Below, one piece after another: positions 14,487 to 28,333 of a stretch of 64,000 nucleotides of DNA. The stretch is taken from NCBI GenBank assembly GCA_021234155.1, contig JAJEKV010000024.1, forward strand, positions 13,926,913-13,990,912. Reading direction: 5' to 3'. The notes under the pieces were generated by a model. It was not told the DNA's origin. It did no database searches and saw nothing but the letters and a program-made list of their open reading frames with translations. The DNA is from Isoetes taiwanensis (taxonomy: Eukaryota; Streptophyta; Lycopodiopsida; Isoetales; Isoetaceae). A program made the translations under genes and the position numbers. Positions within the stretch are counted from its first letter, which is position 1. The number at the start of each line of letters is the position of its first letter.

Positions 14487-15383
14487 TACTAACTTAACAT
14501 CTTGTTGTCTGCCATGCCAGGCACTTTTAGCTATTCTGTTATTGTTTATGGCCATTTTCAGTTGGGAATCACAAGTTTTAACTATTGAGGATTTTGAATT
14601 ATAGAAGACATCCTAATTTGGAAGAGCCCCCGTCACTTTAGTTTTGCAGAACTTGGGTTCTTATAATTATCAGGAACCAAATATGCATAATATGATTCAG
14701 ATCTTAAAATCTTTGTTCTGTTCAATTAGTTAGATTTTGCATGCTGATTTGAGGTGGTGGTGTCATTGTTTATGGCCATTTTCAGTTGGGAATCACAAGT
14801 TCTAATCATTTAACATTTTTGAATTATATAGGACATGCTAATTTTTGGATCCCTTTTGTGAATTTAGGTTTTGAGCTAGCAGAAACCAGTCCCCATCGTT
14901 CTCAATAAGGTGAAATCAGTCCCCAATTGTTGTGGACAATCTTTCATAAGGTGAAATCAGTCCCCAATTGTTGTGGACAATCTTTCATATGGGTGGTGGT
15001 GGTGGTGGTTGGTTTTCAAGATTTTGTTTTATCGATTGAAGCAGCTTCATACTTGGTACTATTTTACTATTTGGAAGGTCAACATCTAGAAAGCAATAGG
15101 ACAAAGAATTAGAAAAACAATAGTCCTACCCTTAAAGAACAAGCAGCATACTTGATAGACAAAGAATTAGAAAGACAATTGTCCTACCCTTAAAGAACAA
15201 ATAGTCCCTGTGTCAGTCTTCAATGACGAGACCAATGGCCTCCAATAAGCAGAGTAGAGGCTCCTAGTCTCCAGATAACGGGCGTCAGTCTCCAATGACA
15301 GGACCATACATCTGGAACACAAAGATTGTCCTTGTAATATAAAAGATTGCCTTTCTTTTTATATCTCTTATAGGCTTCTTTTT
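14487..15383. other. No gene; duplicated short segments downstream of PAF1 copy
   Basis: A ~95-bp segment containing TTTATGGCCATTTTCAGTTG occurs at about 14540-14635 and again at 14764-14860. GGTGAAATCAGTCCCCAATT is in tandem (14909-14989, ~40-bp unit). GACAAAGAATTAGAAA...CCCTTAAAGAACAA recurs at 15099 and 15160. These look like local slippage or duplication in 3'-flanking DNA. Confidence 0.6.
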
Positions 15384-16506
15384 GGGTTGCCCCTAGGGGG
15401 GCAAACCCTCGTTTATGTGGGTATGTGGACATATTCAAGTATATGCTGGCATATACCTAGCATATGCTGATGACTGCTAAAAACTGGCTGCTGCCTGTAA
15501 ATGCTCGGTCATCCAGCCCCATTCCTTCTCTCACTTCTGCTGTTCCTCCGTTCCCGCTCCGCTTCTCTTCTCAAAGCAAAAGCAGCAGAAGATGGCTCCA
15601 TCCCCCGGCTTCTCTTCTCAGAGTCCCGGAGGCCCTGCTCTGCCTCGTCCTGCTCTGCGATGGAGCTTTTATTGGCTTCTGCCTCGGGAATAACAGACAC
15701 TACTACAAAAATAGGTAGAAATGGCACAAAAGTGACATTTATGTTCCGCCTTTTTACAGAGCATAAACGTCACTTTTGTGCCATTTATGACGTTTGTGCT
15801 CCCCAAATGGCAAAAAAGCGACGTTTATGCTCCGTAAAAAGGCGGAGCATACATTAGGGATTTTTTGAGATCATAAAAGGGCCTCCTAAGAACTGCTGAC
15901 TAAGCTATATGAACTACCAATCAGAAAACAGAACTGGTAATCCAGTCAGCAAAACAGTTATAACTAACTCACTGGATCACATTTTCTAGCATAAGTGTTG
16001 ATAGAAAAGTCCAAATGAGCTCTTCTTTGGTGCAATAGATAGATCTCATTGAGATCTTTCCAACCTTGGGTGGTTTGCATATCTTTTAGCCCCGTAGGAT
16101 GTTAAAAAATGGTAAAAACCATATTTTTTGGAGTTTTGACAATCATAAGTGGTTAAAATATGTGCAAAGCACCTAAGGTTCGAAAGATCTCAACGAGATC
16201 TATCTATTGCACTAAACGAGAGCTCATTTGGACTTTTCTATCAATAGTTATACTAGAAAATATGATCCAGTGAGTTAGTTATAACAGTTTTGCTGACTGA
16301 ACCCGTCAGGCTCTGATTTCTGATTGGTAGTTCATTTATCTTCATTTGGCTTAGTTGGCATGTTTTGAAGGCCTTGAAGGCCCTTTTTTAATCTCAAAAA
16401 AACCCTAATGAAATGTCACTTTTGTGCCATTTCTACCTATTTTTGTAGTAGTGCTAGAGGATGTGAAGAACATGCTTTCATGTTAGAGGGCTTTTTCAAA
16501 CAGAGT
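15384..16506. repeat. Direct repeat copy B, interrupted by a CACTA element
   Basis: Copy B of the repeat at 12622-12950. It is continuous from 15384 to 15697, interrupted by the 756-bp CACTA element, then resumes at 16456 (AGAGGATGTGAAG) to 16506. Copy A serves as the empty-site reference. Confidence 0.8.
15698..16453. mobile_element. Non-autonomous CACTA (EnSpm-type) foldback element
   Basis: Termini CACTACTACAAAAATAGG and its exact complement; the inverted identity continues through GTAGAAATGGCACAAAAGTG. Beyond the TIR the whole element folds back: motifs such as AACTACCAATCAGAAA, TAACTAACTCACTGGATCA and AAAAGTCCAAATGAGCTC occur in both arms in opposite orientation, giving ~300-bp arms. 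The left arm has an extra nested palindrome (~15743-15852, GTTCCGCCTTTTTAC.../GTAAAAAGGCGGAGC). The flanking 3-bp repeat AGA (15695-15697 and 16456-16458) fits a CACTA target duplication, with CT between the right terminus and it unexplained. No transposase. The transcript would be a long double-stranded hairpin. Confidence 0.82.
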
Positions 16507-19342
16507 CGGATGGTAAGACTAGGTTTCTGGATTGAGCTTCTTCAAACATAGTCGGATGTTTCTGCTAGTTGTTAAGTTTATATCTGCGTCTTCAAAACAG
16601 GGTCCAATGGTTCTGCTTCTTCAAACAAGGTATCATCCTTATCACACAGTGAGCTTGATGCAGATTTGTATACTTAGAGGCGGTTTTAGCACCAGCTTCC
16701 ATCAAATGCAATGTTCGTAGGATACCTTTACCTTTCACATGCAAAAAATCTTGCATTTTCTTCAGCACTTGAGCACGCTTCCGAGAACCATATTCTGCAA
16801 AGTGAAGGTGTTTACCAAAAGATTTTAAATACTCAGTTTCGAGCAAAACAATTGGCAGGTTGCCTCCATGTGAACAAAAGATCAGCTCAATAAGCTGCAG
16901 CTTCAATCGTTCAATATCACCAGGCTAGGCCACCATTCCGTCCATATTTCCTCCTGGTTCATCTATCTGATAGTCTGTAGTTCTAGGAGTTCAGACAGCT
17001 TCCTTTTTAGAGGTAACCTATATTTGTTCAGTTTTTTGAAGTCCATTGATTCTTCTCTGGTGGCTATGATACGAAGGGGGTTTTCTGAGTGTATGCATTC
17101 GGGGTTGAATGCCATATATGGATCCATGCTTGCTTGGTGTGCCTGGGTTTCATTTTTCTTGATCTTGGATTATACCGGCAACTGGGTAAACAATCTGTTC
17201 AGGCTTTTGCCGCCTCTAGAAGGCTATGATTCTCCTAGATCCTGTTGAAATGCAAGATGCAGGGAAATGTCTTGGGTCAGGGCAGTATTATCATTTTCTG
17301 CTAGTGCTTTTGACTGGACGTTCATTTGGCAAGTATGTCATTAGTGCTTGTTTTGAAGGCATGCAACGATTGATTTTCATAGATGCTATTAAAAACTCAG
17401 TGTCTTCTTGTGGAGCAGTGGTATCTGCGGTCCATAATAAAAAAGCTTGGCGTTCAGTCGGATTCGTGCAGTTACTTATGCAAAATATGCTGTAGTTGGA
17501 TATATTATGCAACATCCTAGAGTTCCGGGTATGCATAAATTTTCTGGTGGTTTTATATCTGGAAGCACTTATATGCTTTTATGTTTGCATGTCTTTCCAA
17601 ACAGGCCTTGTGAATCACACAAAAGGTTTTGCAAATTACATGTACCTTTGTCTTCGGCTTGGTATCTTTGTCTTCCGCTTGGTAGGGAAAACTAGACAAG
17701 GTTCATACTGAGCAAGACAAGACTCAAAAGCGCATGTTAGATTTGGGAAGGTAAGCCTATGCCTTGTTGGAAGAGAATATAACCTTCTGCATGTTTTTTA
17801 TTGATTATTTAACACAAGTTGGCAAGTTAGCTTTGGAGAAGAAACCCTTCACCAGAATCTTGCTGCCATCGATGAGAGTTCATCTTAAAGACACGAACAT
17901 TTGTGATGTGAGGTTATCTCTACCATTAATATTAGAATGTGCATCATGGGCCTCAAGAGCTTGGTATCTTGTGTTTACATTTCGTTCAATAATATCATAA
18001 AGTTGATAATATTGTCTCTTTGTCTACAATTAAGAATATATGTTCATAAGAAAGACACAATATGAAAATGCTGCAATGACATTAGTTATTGCAAAACATT
18101 GATATAAAGTAAAAAAAACAATAGACCTTTCCCAAAACAATAGACCTTGAAACCACAATGTTTTTTGTTTGTAATATTGTTCCTCCACCTGTAGTTTGCT
18201 TTATATTACATGTCTAAAACACTTAAAACAACAAAATTTTATTTGTAGCTTTACTTGAGGCGTTGTAAATTGGTTTTCCACGTGTAAAATAACATGGTTT
18301 TTTAGAGACTATACTGCTTCCCCATCTAAATATTACATGTCTGAAGTGCATAAAATAACATGGTTTTTTAGAGACAATACTGCTTCCCCACTTGTTGTTT
18401 TTCTAAATATTACATGTATGAAGCGCATAAAAAAATCATTAGTATATAGATTGTGAAAACATGAGTTCACGGTTTAATTTAGCCACTTCACCCCGAAGAA
18501 ACTGGAGGGCAACCCTCCGTGCGCAGCACCTTGTTTGGTATTCTTTTCAATTCCATCTACTACTATAACTCTCTAACTTTATGTATTTGGGGTAATGGTC
18601 GAGTAGGAAATTGTCCTTGTCAATTTATTCATCGCGTTCCTTTTGCTTGCCATTTCTTTTGCGAAAACCCATTACCATTTCTTTTGTGTGATTGTTCCCA
18701 CCAACCCTTTATGTTAGTTGGTGCACTTTTCTTTTTTCTAGAAAGTGGATATTTTTCATTACATAATTCAATGTCATTTTTTGTTTTCATGCTTGGTTAT
18801 TCGTTGATTCTTGCATGCCTTTTACGAGCATAGTATTTATCATTGGTATCTTGTTCGAGTGGTCATCTTGTGCTCTCATTGTTGCGGATATGAGCATGTT
18901 GCATCTCGATGGCCTAATCCCAAGTTGTTGCATAATGGTGTTAGTCGTGCATTTGTTATGGGTATGTTTGGGAGTCGAATCTCAATGGCCTAACCCCAGT
19001 TATTGCATAGCGATGTTATTCGTGCCTTTGTTATGGGTATGTTTGGGAGTCAAGATCCCCTTACGTAGTTTGGGTATATAGTATAGTCATTTGGTAGGGA
19101 TAGCACTGACTTTAGGCATTTCTAATAATGAATTGTTCCTTTATTCATATTTATGTTTTGGTCTTTAATATTTTGCGCTCCTCTTTTTCACTGCATATCC
19201 ATTTTGCCTATTGTTATATGCCATATGTCTTCTGTGCCAGTCTTGACATGCTCTCCCTCTTTGATCACCTTACGTTTTGAAATGGAAGTTCTCTTTTGAT
19301 CGGCCGGTTTTCCCCCTCCAGACGAGTCTCTCACCAAAATGT
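16507..19342. other. No gene recognised; local tandem duplications
   Basis: Scattered frames of 60-100 codons have no recognisable domain. 18290-18430 is a ~65-75-bp duplicate (AACATGGTTTTTTAGAGAC). 18910-19060 is a ~78-bp duplicate (TTTGTTATGGGTATGTTTGGGAGTC twice). 19297-19342 (CGGCCGGTTTTCCCCCTCCAGACGAGTCTCTCACC) recurs at 23679-23716, one copy next to the 118-bp repeat and one not. Confidence 0.5.
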
Positions 19343-19460
19343 ATGCGATTCGACACCGTCGGATCGCCATTTTGGGGAGAGACGAGGCTATATATACGTT
19401 TTTGGGCCCTTTCTTCATTATCGGCGTCTTCTCACAGCAGTTTTTTGGGTCTTAGTTCCC
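19343..19460 (+). repeat. 118-bp TATA-containing repeat, copy 2
   Basis: One mismatch from 10679-10796; TATA-like element TATATATACG. Just upstream, GACGAGTCTCTCACCAAAATG is nearly the inverse of its own CATTTTGGGGAGAGACGAGG, so this copy sits in an imperfect inverted repeat that copy 1 lacks. Confidence 0.7.
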
Positions 19461-19989
19461 TCCCTCCCCACCCTAAGTTGTTCACTATTCTATTCTATTC
19501 TATTCATTCATGTTTTTTTCATTTTGATTTGTGATTCCATATCGCGTGGCTCGCGTGACCAGCCCCTCTGTATTTGAGAGGTTATGTTGTTTTAAGATAT
19601 GATATTATGTCGCGTGGCTCGCGTGACCAGCCCCTTCTCTTATTGGAGGATTGTGATTTGTTATGGACCAGCCCCCTTGGGAGGCTTCGCCAAGCCGGCG
19701 TGATGGCTTCTATTTTTTAAGTTAATTGCTTCTTTTTGTGTTGTTTCTTTTCAGGTCATCTCATCCTATGGCGACTTTCTTGCGTTACTTTTCTAACGTC
19801 TAATGCATTTTGTTTGTTTTCTTTTCTCCTAAGTTTTCAGGTGATCATAGCTATTTCTTTCTTTTGTTCGGCTCTCCCATGGAGTTTGAGATGCATCGTC
19901 TGATTTGCGACCTCCATCTTGTGCTTCCTCAACTTTTTCATCAATGATCTCCATTTTGATGGCCCGGGCTTTTCCTTTGGAGCCGTCGG
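19461..19989. other. No gene; duplicated CGCGTGGCTCGCGTGACCAG words
   Basis: CGCGTGGCTCGCGTGACCAG occurs at about 19544 and 19611 as a ~68-bp tandem pair; a third GACCAGCCCC follows near 19663. A TCTAT run lies near 19488-19505. No coding pattern. Confidence 0.5.
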
Positions 19990-20064
19990 GCGAAGGTTTA
20001 TCATTAGGGTTTTCCTCGAAAACCCGAAAGGGCGGGGTTTTTCATCCCGGTGATAAACTTTCGC
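19990..20064 (+). repeat. Stand-alone 75-nt hairpin module with GAAA tetraloop
   Basis: Outer stem GCGAAGGTTTATCAT with GTGATAAACTTTCGC, then AGGGTTTTCCTCG, inner AAAACCC-GAAA-GGG followed by CGGGGTTTTT and ATCCC. Same design as 31697-31775 and 58355-58433 and as part of the LINE family B 3' tails. Confidence 0.7.
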
Positions 20065-20103
20065 ACGTTGCCTCCTATTTGCCTTTCTTATTTTACGCCA
20101 TCT

Positions 20104-20536
20104 TAAAATCCCCCTTAAACCCCCTTTGGTTTGGGTGCATATTCACACGGGGGGTTACTCCGGGCAACGAGAGCTGTCGGATGGGCATATTTGCCCTTTA
20201 TTCCAAGATCTAGGCCGTACATAGCGATCCTCGTTTGTGGGGTATGCAAGTACAAGTTTTTGTATACTGTATATTAAAGTTTGCAAAATACTATAAGGTT
20301 TGAGAGAATGTACTTAATGGTGTTAATTTTATACATGTATTGTAAATTTTTTGGGGCTCTCATTTGCCCTCACGTAACCCCCTGCGGTGAATATGCACCC
20401 AAACCAAAGGGGGTTTAAGGGGGATTTTAATTTAAATGTGTCAAATGCAATGGTTTGTGTTAATAATATTAATGGTAGTTGTGTGTTAATTAATGGTTTG
20501 TGCTAACTAAAAAAAATTTTTGGCCCCTTCGGGGCC
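20104..20536 (+). mobile_element. Long-TIR MITE, copy 1
   Basis: Left arm 20104-20173 (TAAAATCCCCCTTAAACC... to GGGCAACGAGAG) pairs with right arm 20357-20428. The ~180-bp centre matches the centre of the 53841-54275 element in opposite orientation (CTCGTTTGTGGGGTATGCAAG, GCAAAATACTATAAG in both). The right side continues through TTAATTAATGG to CTAA and a TTCG-capped hairpin GGCCCCTTCGGGGCC (20522-20536). The left outer end is missing. No coding capacity; the superfamily is not determined. Confidence 0.75.
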
Positions 20537-20979
20537 TTAAGGATGGTGTAGGGGTGGTAGAGTTTAAGTTCCTAGAAAGTGTACATGTTGGGCATGTCTA
20601 TTGTGATTTAAAGCACAAGCTATGGGATCACACAAAGCTTAAAACAATCTATGTGCATTGCCACTTATAACACAAGTTATGGAATCACGCAGACATTATC
20701 CTCTCCACTTGAAACAATCTTCATTCAATGCTATATCCTATCTTGATGTATTAAGAAATTAGGCTTATTCATCAATGTAAGTTGAGAAATGAACACAACA
20801 AAAGCAATTGCAGTGATAAAATTATGTTGATTTACTAGTTCAGTGATAAAATTATGTTGATTTACTAGTTCAACAGTGAAGCTAGATATTATGGCTTTGT
20901 ACCATGTTTGTAAATGCTACATGCAACCATAAGTGAACTTCCCACATTGTCGAAATTTCCCTTCAGTTTTCCTCCCTCC
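20537..20979. other. No gene; 30-bp tandem duplication
   Basis: CAGTGATAAAATTATGTTGA... is exactly duplicated (20811-20840, 20841-20870). Otherwise AT-rich and non-coding. Confidence 0.6.
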
Positions 20980-23249
20980 ATAAATCTCTTCCAATGCTGC
21001 TAGTTCACAAATGCTTTGTATATCTAGCAGAGCTCCTTTTTAAAGCACCAGGGCTCCTTCCACAAAGCTCCTTACAAGCCCCTGTCTTCTTTTATACAAT
21101 GGAAAAAAGCATAGTGTTCTCAATGCATGGCAGAACACGTCACATGCAAACCTTGTTTAAATTGTTCCTATGAGTACTGAAACAAAGGAACTGGAAAATC
21201 CATCATTCTGCAGTATCAGCATAAACAAAGTTTAAAATGTGAACTTTGATTTCAAATAGCAACTATGAGAATGCCTATTTCTGGTGTACCTACAGCAAGT
21301 GTGATATGACAAAATGACTTACAATATCAATGCTGACGAACTCATACCACAATCAGAGCCTTACATTGGTCCATTAATTCGGCTGCAGACAAAAATGCCA
21401 TGAACACATCATGAAAAGGGCTTGAAGCATTAAAGAAACCATAGAAGAAAACAGACTTTGAAGCAGGAAGTACAAAAACCAGGCATTCAATATCGTTGTT
21501 GAAGTTAATAGCAAATAAAAACAAGCTATTCACATCTCCGAATGTGCCATTCGTGCAGGAATGAAGCTCCTCACATCCAAGAACATGCCATCAAACAAGA
21601 CACCCTCACCTGTGCAGAAGACCTCTGGATATGGCAATGTGGAAGAACAAAATAGAAACAAGATATCTGCGATGGACAGAATAAGATAGAGCTCTATTTC
21701 CGGCTCCTGCAATTTGGCCTGCATTTGCCCTTCCTTCCTTGATTAATTTGCATCTACCCTACCGACATCTGCCCTCATGATGGCAGAACATGTCACATGC
21801 AAACCCTGTTTGAATTGTTGCTACGAGTATTGAAACAATGGAACTGGAAAATCCATTGTGTATGTGTTGTGGGTGCTCTAAAGATCATACTAATCTAATA
21901 AGCTTCATGTGCATCACTAAATACGTGCTAAAAAACCTCAAAAACATAAGATTCCTTACAGTCTGCTCCGGCCAGTAGAAGCAAGAGGGAGTTCTGGTGC
22001 TCTACAGCTGTGTTGAGGTCGAGAAGAGATCTGGCAGCGCATGCCTTGACCAGAAAAGGGCAGCTAATCGCCCCTTCAACAAAACCTGTAGAGTAGCTAT
22101 TCAACAAATCCTAGATAAATCTCTTCCAATGCTGCTAGTTCACAAATGCTTTGTATATCTAGCAGAGCTCCTTTTTAAAGCACCAGGGCTCCTTCCACAA
22201 AGCTCCTTACAAGCCCCTGTCTTCTTTTATACAATGGAAAAAAGCATAGTGTTCTCAATGCATGGCAGAACACGTCACATGCAAACCTTGTTTAAATTGT
22301 TCCTATGAGTACTGAAACAAAGGAACTGGAAAATCCATCATTCTGCAGTATCAGCATAAACAAAGTTTAAAATGTGAACTTTGATTTCAAATAGCAACTA
22401 TGAGAATGCCTATTTCTGGTGTACCTACAGCAAGTGTGATATGACAAAATGACTTACAATATCAATGCTGACGAACTCATACCACAATCAGTGCCTTACA
22501 TTGGTCCATTAATTCGGCTGCAGACAAAAATGCCATGAACACATCATGAAAAGGGCTTGAAGCATTAAAGAAACCATAGAAGAAAACAGACTTTGAAGCA
22601 AGAAGTACAAAAACCAGGCATTCAATATCGTTGTTGAAGTTAATAGCAAATAAAAACAAGCTATTCACATCTCCGAATGTGCCATTCGTGCAGGAATGAA
22701 GCTCCTCACATCCAAGAACATGCCATCAAACAAGACACCCTCACCTGTGCAGAAGACCTCTGGATATGGCAATGTGGAAGAACAAAATAGAAACAAGATA
22801 TCTGCGATGGACAGAATAAGATAGAGCTCTATTTCCGGCTCCTGCAATTTGGCCTGCATTTGCCCTTCCTTCCTTGATTAATTTGCATCTACCCTACCGA
22901 CATCTGCCCTCATGATGGCAGAACATGTCACATGCAAACCCTGTTTGAATTGTTGCTACGAGTATTGAAACAATGGAACTGGAAAATCCATTGTGTATGT
23001 GTTGTGGGTGCTCTAAAGATCATACTAATCTAATAAGCTTCATGTGCATCACTAAATACGTGCTAAAAAACCTCAAAAACATAAGATTCCTTACAGTCTG
23101 CTCCGGCCAGTAGAAGCAAGAGGGAGTTCTGGTGCTCTACAGCTGTGTTGAGGTCGAGAAGAGATCCGGCAAAAGATGCCTTGACCAGAAAAGGGCAGCT
23201 AATCGCCCCTTCAACAAAACCTGTAGAGTAGCTATTCAACAAATCCTAG
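20980..23249. repeat. Near-identical 1,135-bp tandem duplication
   Basis: Copy 1 is 20980-22114 and copy 2 is 22115-23249, offset exactly 1,135 bp. I noticed only a handful of differences (AGAGCC/AGTGCC, AGCAGGAAG/AGCAAGAAG, CTGGCAGCGCATGCC/CCGGCAAAAGATGCC). On the minus strand each unit has two overlapping ~63-codon frames and splice-like signals, for example TTTTTGTCTGCAG before CCGAATTAATGGACC. It could carry exons of an unrecognised gene; no family assigned. The low divergence implies recent unequal exchange. Confidence 0.9.
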
Positions 23250-24499
23250 ATGCCGAGCTGTTGCCGCGGCCAGCAAGCCCTAATACATAGTTGCTCGATG
23301 CTTGCATGCTAATTTTACCTCTCTTTTTTTTTCTTATAGCTTAAAATATTAGTTGAGAAATATTTACTAGCTTAAAATATTACTTAAGAAATATTATCGT
23401 GACCATTCAATTGCCAAGGAAAAAAAAATCAACCACACAATACACAATGCGGAGTGCACTCTAGATATACTGATTAGTATGCCTCGCGTAATACGCCCAT
23501 GAAATCATATGAAAACCATGCCAAAAAGCGTATAAAATCACAAAAAAAACCCCCTGTTATTTTGCTACATATTTATTATTAGTGGGTAGTCAGACCCAAT
23601 TGGTGGACTACCCTTCACCTTAGATATTTTTTCAAAATGTTGTACACTGCTGTGATGAAAGATATGCCTATCTATATCGGCCGGTTTTCCCCCTCCAGAC
23701 GAGTCTCTCACCAAAATAAACTTTCTGCAGATTGATCCAAATCTTTTTGCAGATAAATCTATACAGGGGAGACCTTGAATGGGTTGATTAAGCTGAAATA
23801 TAAAGTAGATTAATAGGTCTATTGAGTCGAAGAAATTTTCATTTCTAATGTTGTTTCGAATCTTCTTCAGCGATTTTTTGTAGTTGCAGAAGCCTTACTG
23901 TTTGAAGAACCCCTGTTTACAGAAACACCTTTTTGTATTACAGAGTGATTCCAAAGCGCTAAAGCTTCAAAAGTAAGCCATAGCTCCCTCGGTGCAGTTC
24001 GGTATGGTTCGGTGGGTCTACCTTGCATAGATTTCACTGCAAACTGATTTAAATCCGACCAATCCTAGAAGACCTCCTTTGCTGGATCTGGATCTTCTTC
24101 TTTTTTCGTCAGCTGCCTCTTGTAACAGTTTGTAACAGACCCATCAAGTTTTTACGATTTGTTGTCTTTGAAATACGGTAAGGAATTAATTGTATGCTTT
24201 TTAACCATGGCCATAGAAGCCAAGCCAAGCTTCTGCAATCTTCAGCCATAACTAAGCTTCGGCAAATATTCAGTCTTTTTTGCGTTGGTACAGAGTACCC
24301 AAAAATCTTGAACGTTGCCGGGAAAAAAAAAGGGAAGGCTCTCCCTAACGGTCAAGAAGCAATGGAAATGCCCCTAACAATAGTTAGGGGCAATTCGTCT
24401 CTCAGGGGGAGAGTCAAAATTTTGTCTCTCCCCCTATCTCTCGCCATCTCCCATCTCTCCCCATCTCTCAAATTGTCTCTCGACCCCCATGTGGCCAAC
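23250..24499. other. No gene; shares a ~125-bp repeat with 56.3 kb
   Basis: 23450-23575 (GTGCACTCTAGAT, CATGAAATC, AAAACCCCCTGTTATT, GCTACATATT) matches 56278-56400 in the same order, an unclassified dispersed repeat. The CGGCCGGTTTTCCCCCTCC block near 23679 matches 19297. No coding pattern. Confidence 0.55.
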
Positions 24500-26819
<2,320 letters not shown>

Positions 26820-26885
26820 GTGGAGGATTTGAACCCTAGTTTGGACCTTCTAGGCCCCCATCCTAACCATTAGACCAGGTAGTGG
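26820..26885 (-). other. tRNA-like pol III promoter, minus strand
   Basis: On the minus strand A-box TGGTCTAATGGTTAGGA (26877 downward) and B-box GGGTTCAAATCC (26835-26824) at tRNA spacing. The acceptor arms do not pair, so it is a pseudo-tRNA or SINE head. Confidence 0.45.
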
Positions 26886-27399
26886 TTTGTTGTTTAAGGG
26901 TTAGGGTCTAACTAAAATTTTGTAAAGTGTCAAAATAGAATGTTCTAAAATATCCTAGATCTCATAAATAAGCACCTCAATCTAAATTAGGGACCTTTTT
27001 TAGTCTATCTATATAAAAGTTTAAGGGGCTTTTTGTAACATACTGTTCATTGCTATTTTTTTTGTCAATCTTTTGTTTTTTAGCCATTAAAAACCTCTGC
27101 TTCGACGATCTTTCTTATTGTTCACCTTCAATTATTCTTCTTTGTCGGACATGTCATTCGTCGATTCTTCTATGAAGCTTCGGTTATGTCGGTTGCTATT
27201 GACCAAGTTCAGGCCATCCTTTGCATGTTTTTTCTGGTAATGAATTTCAGGGACTAATCTTTTTGTCGTTGCCAGATTTGCAACTTCTCTTGATCTATGG
27301 TTTGAGTGCTTGCTTACTTTTTGTGATAACATAATTTTGATCGGGCATGGTATATTCAGTTAGTTGTGCCTCACCAGCCCCTGCATGAGCTATTGAACA
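26886..27399. other. No gene seen
   Basis: AT-rich; a minus-strand frame at 27132-27332 has no recognisable domain. Confidence 0.45.
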
Positions 27400-27700
27400 C
27401 GGCCTCCGTGGGCTTGTTGGGATCCTCCGTGGGCTTGTTGGGATCATATCTCCAGGAGGTTATGGATAAACGGACTCAGTTGTGTCCTCCTGTACAGCAT
27501 TGAATTGTCATATACGATTGTACAGTATACCAACATCCTTATTATTGCTAAGGTTTTTTCCTCGGAAACCCTTCGGGGCGGGGTTTTTTTAATCCTGGCA
27601 GTAATACTTTTGCTGCTCTCTCTTTGTTTGGTCCCATAGGCCAGTTGGTCTCCATGGATGATAAAAACTATTCTATTCTATTCTTTTCTATTCTATTTGC
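27400..27700 (+). mobile_element. Solo LINE family B 3' tail, copy 2
   Basis: GGAGGTTATGGAT.AACGGACTCAGTTG matches 342-370. The hairpin module at 27540-27606 has an inner CCC-TTCG-GGG loop; the second hairpin CCCATAGGCCAGTTGGTCTCC is followed by GATAAAAA and CTATT repeats. A 21-bp word CCTCCGTGGGCTTGTTGGGAT is doubled just upstream (27405-27445). 5'-truncated to the tail only. Confidence 0.7.
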
Positions 27701-28131
27701 TTTGTAAAAATGCTTAAAAAACTATGTTGGGTAGATTGACAAAGCTTGATTGTGTCTTTTATTTTCTTCTTAATATAGTTAGGTTTTGGAAAGTGATTAT
27801 TGCCTTGGCATAGTTTTTTAATTATGCTTGAAAGTTGTTGAACTGTCTACTCAATAATTTGGATACATGAAGAAAACTGAAAGAAAGAACAATTTGTATG
27901 TGTATGGGCAATTGCTAATGTGGCCTCGTTTATTTCATTTCATTGCAAATATCTATTTCATAAGCCATGCAAGCTCCAGTTAAATCAGTGACGCTCCCCG
28001 AACCTATATGATACTCTGATCGTATAATATAGGATGTCCCCCTTCTTAGTAACTCCATCATTAAGAAAGGCCCTGCATCTAGTACGGACCACTTGGGCTG
28101 GCCTAATGCCCAAGCGAACGATAGGGATGTG
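27701..28131. other. No gene seen
   Basis: AT-rich spacer after the LINE tail. Confidence 0.45.
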
Positions 28132-28333
28132 TCAATGGTGCAATCCTCTTCTGGGTCATCCTATACTGGGGAGTGCACCTGCATGTTAACACACGATGTC
28201 AATACATATAATATAATACCACCAAGGAGGATTCAATGGTGCAATCCTCTTCTGGGGCATCCTATACTGGGGAGTGCACCTGCATGTTAACACACGATGT
28301 CAATACATATAATATAATGCCACCAAGGAGGAT
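28132..28333. repeat. 101-bp tandem duplication (two copies)
   Basis: TCAATGGTGCAATCCTCTTC... repeats at 28132 and 28233, with two visible differences (GGGTCATCC/GGGGCATCC; ATACC/ATGCC). Recent slippage or unequal exchange. Confidence 0.9.

Noticed and set aside
12622-16506. LTR retrotransposon with the 330-bp repeats as LTRs
   Set aside because: No TG...CA ends, primer-binding site, polypurine tract or pol sequence; the interior is a proteasome gene copy.
26820-26885. Functional tRNA gene on the minus strand
   Set aside because: Boxes present, acceptor stem absent.
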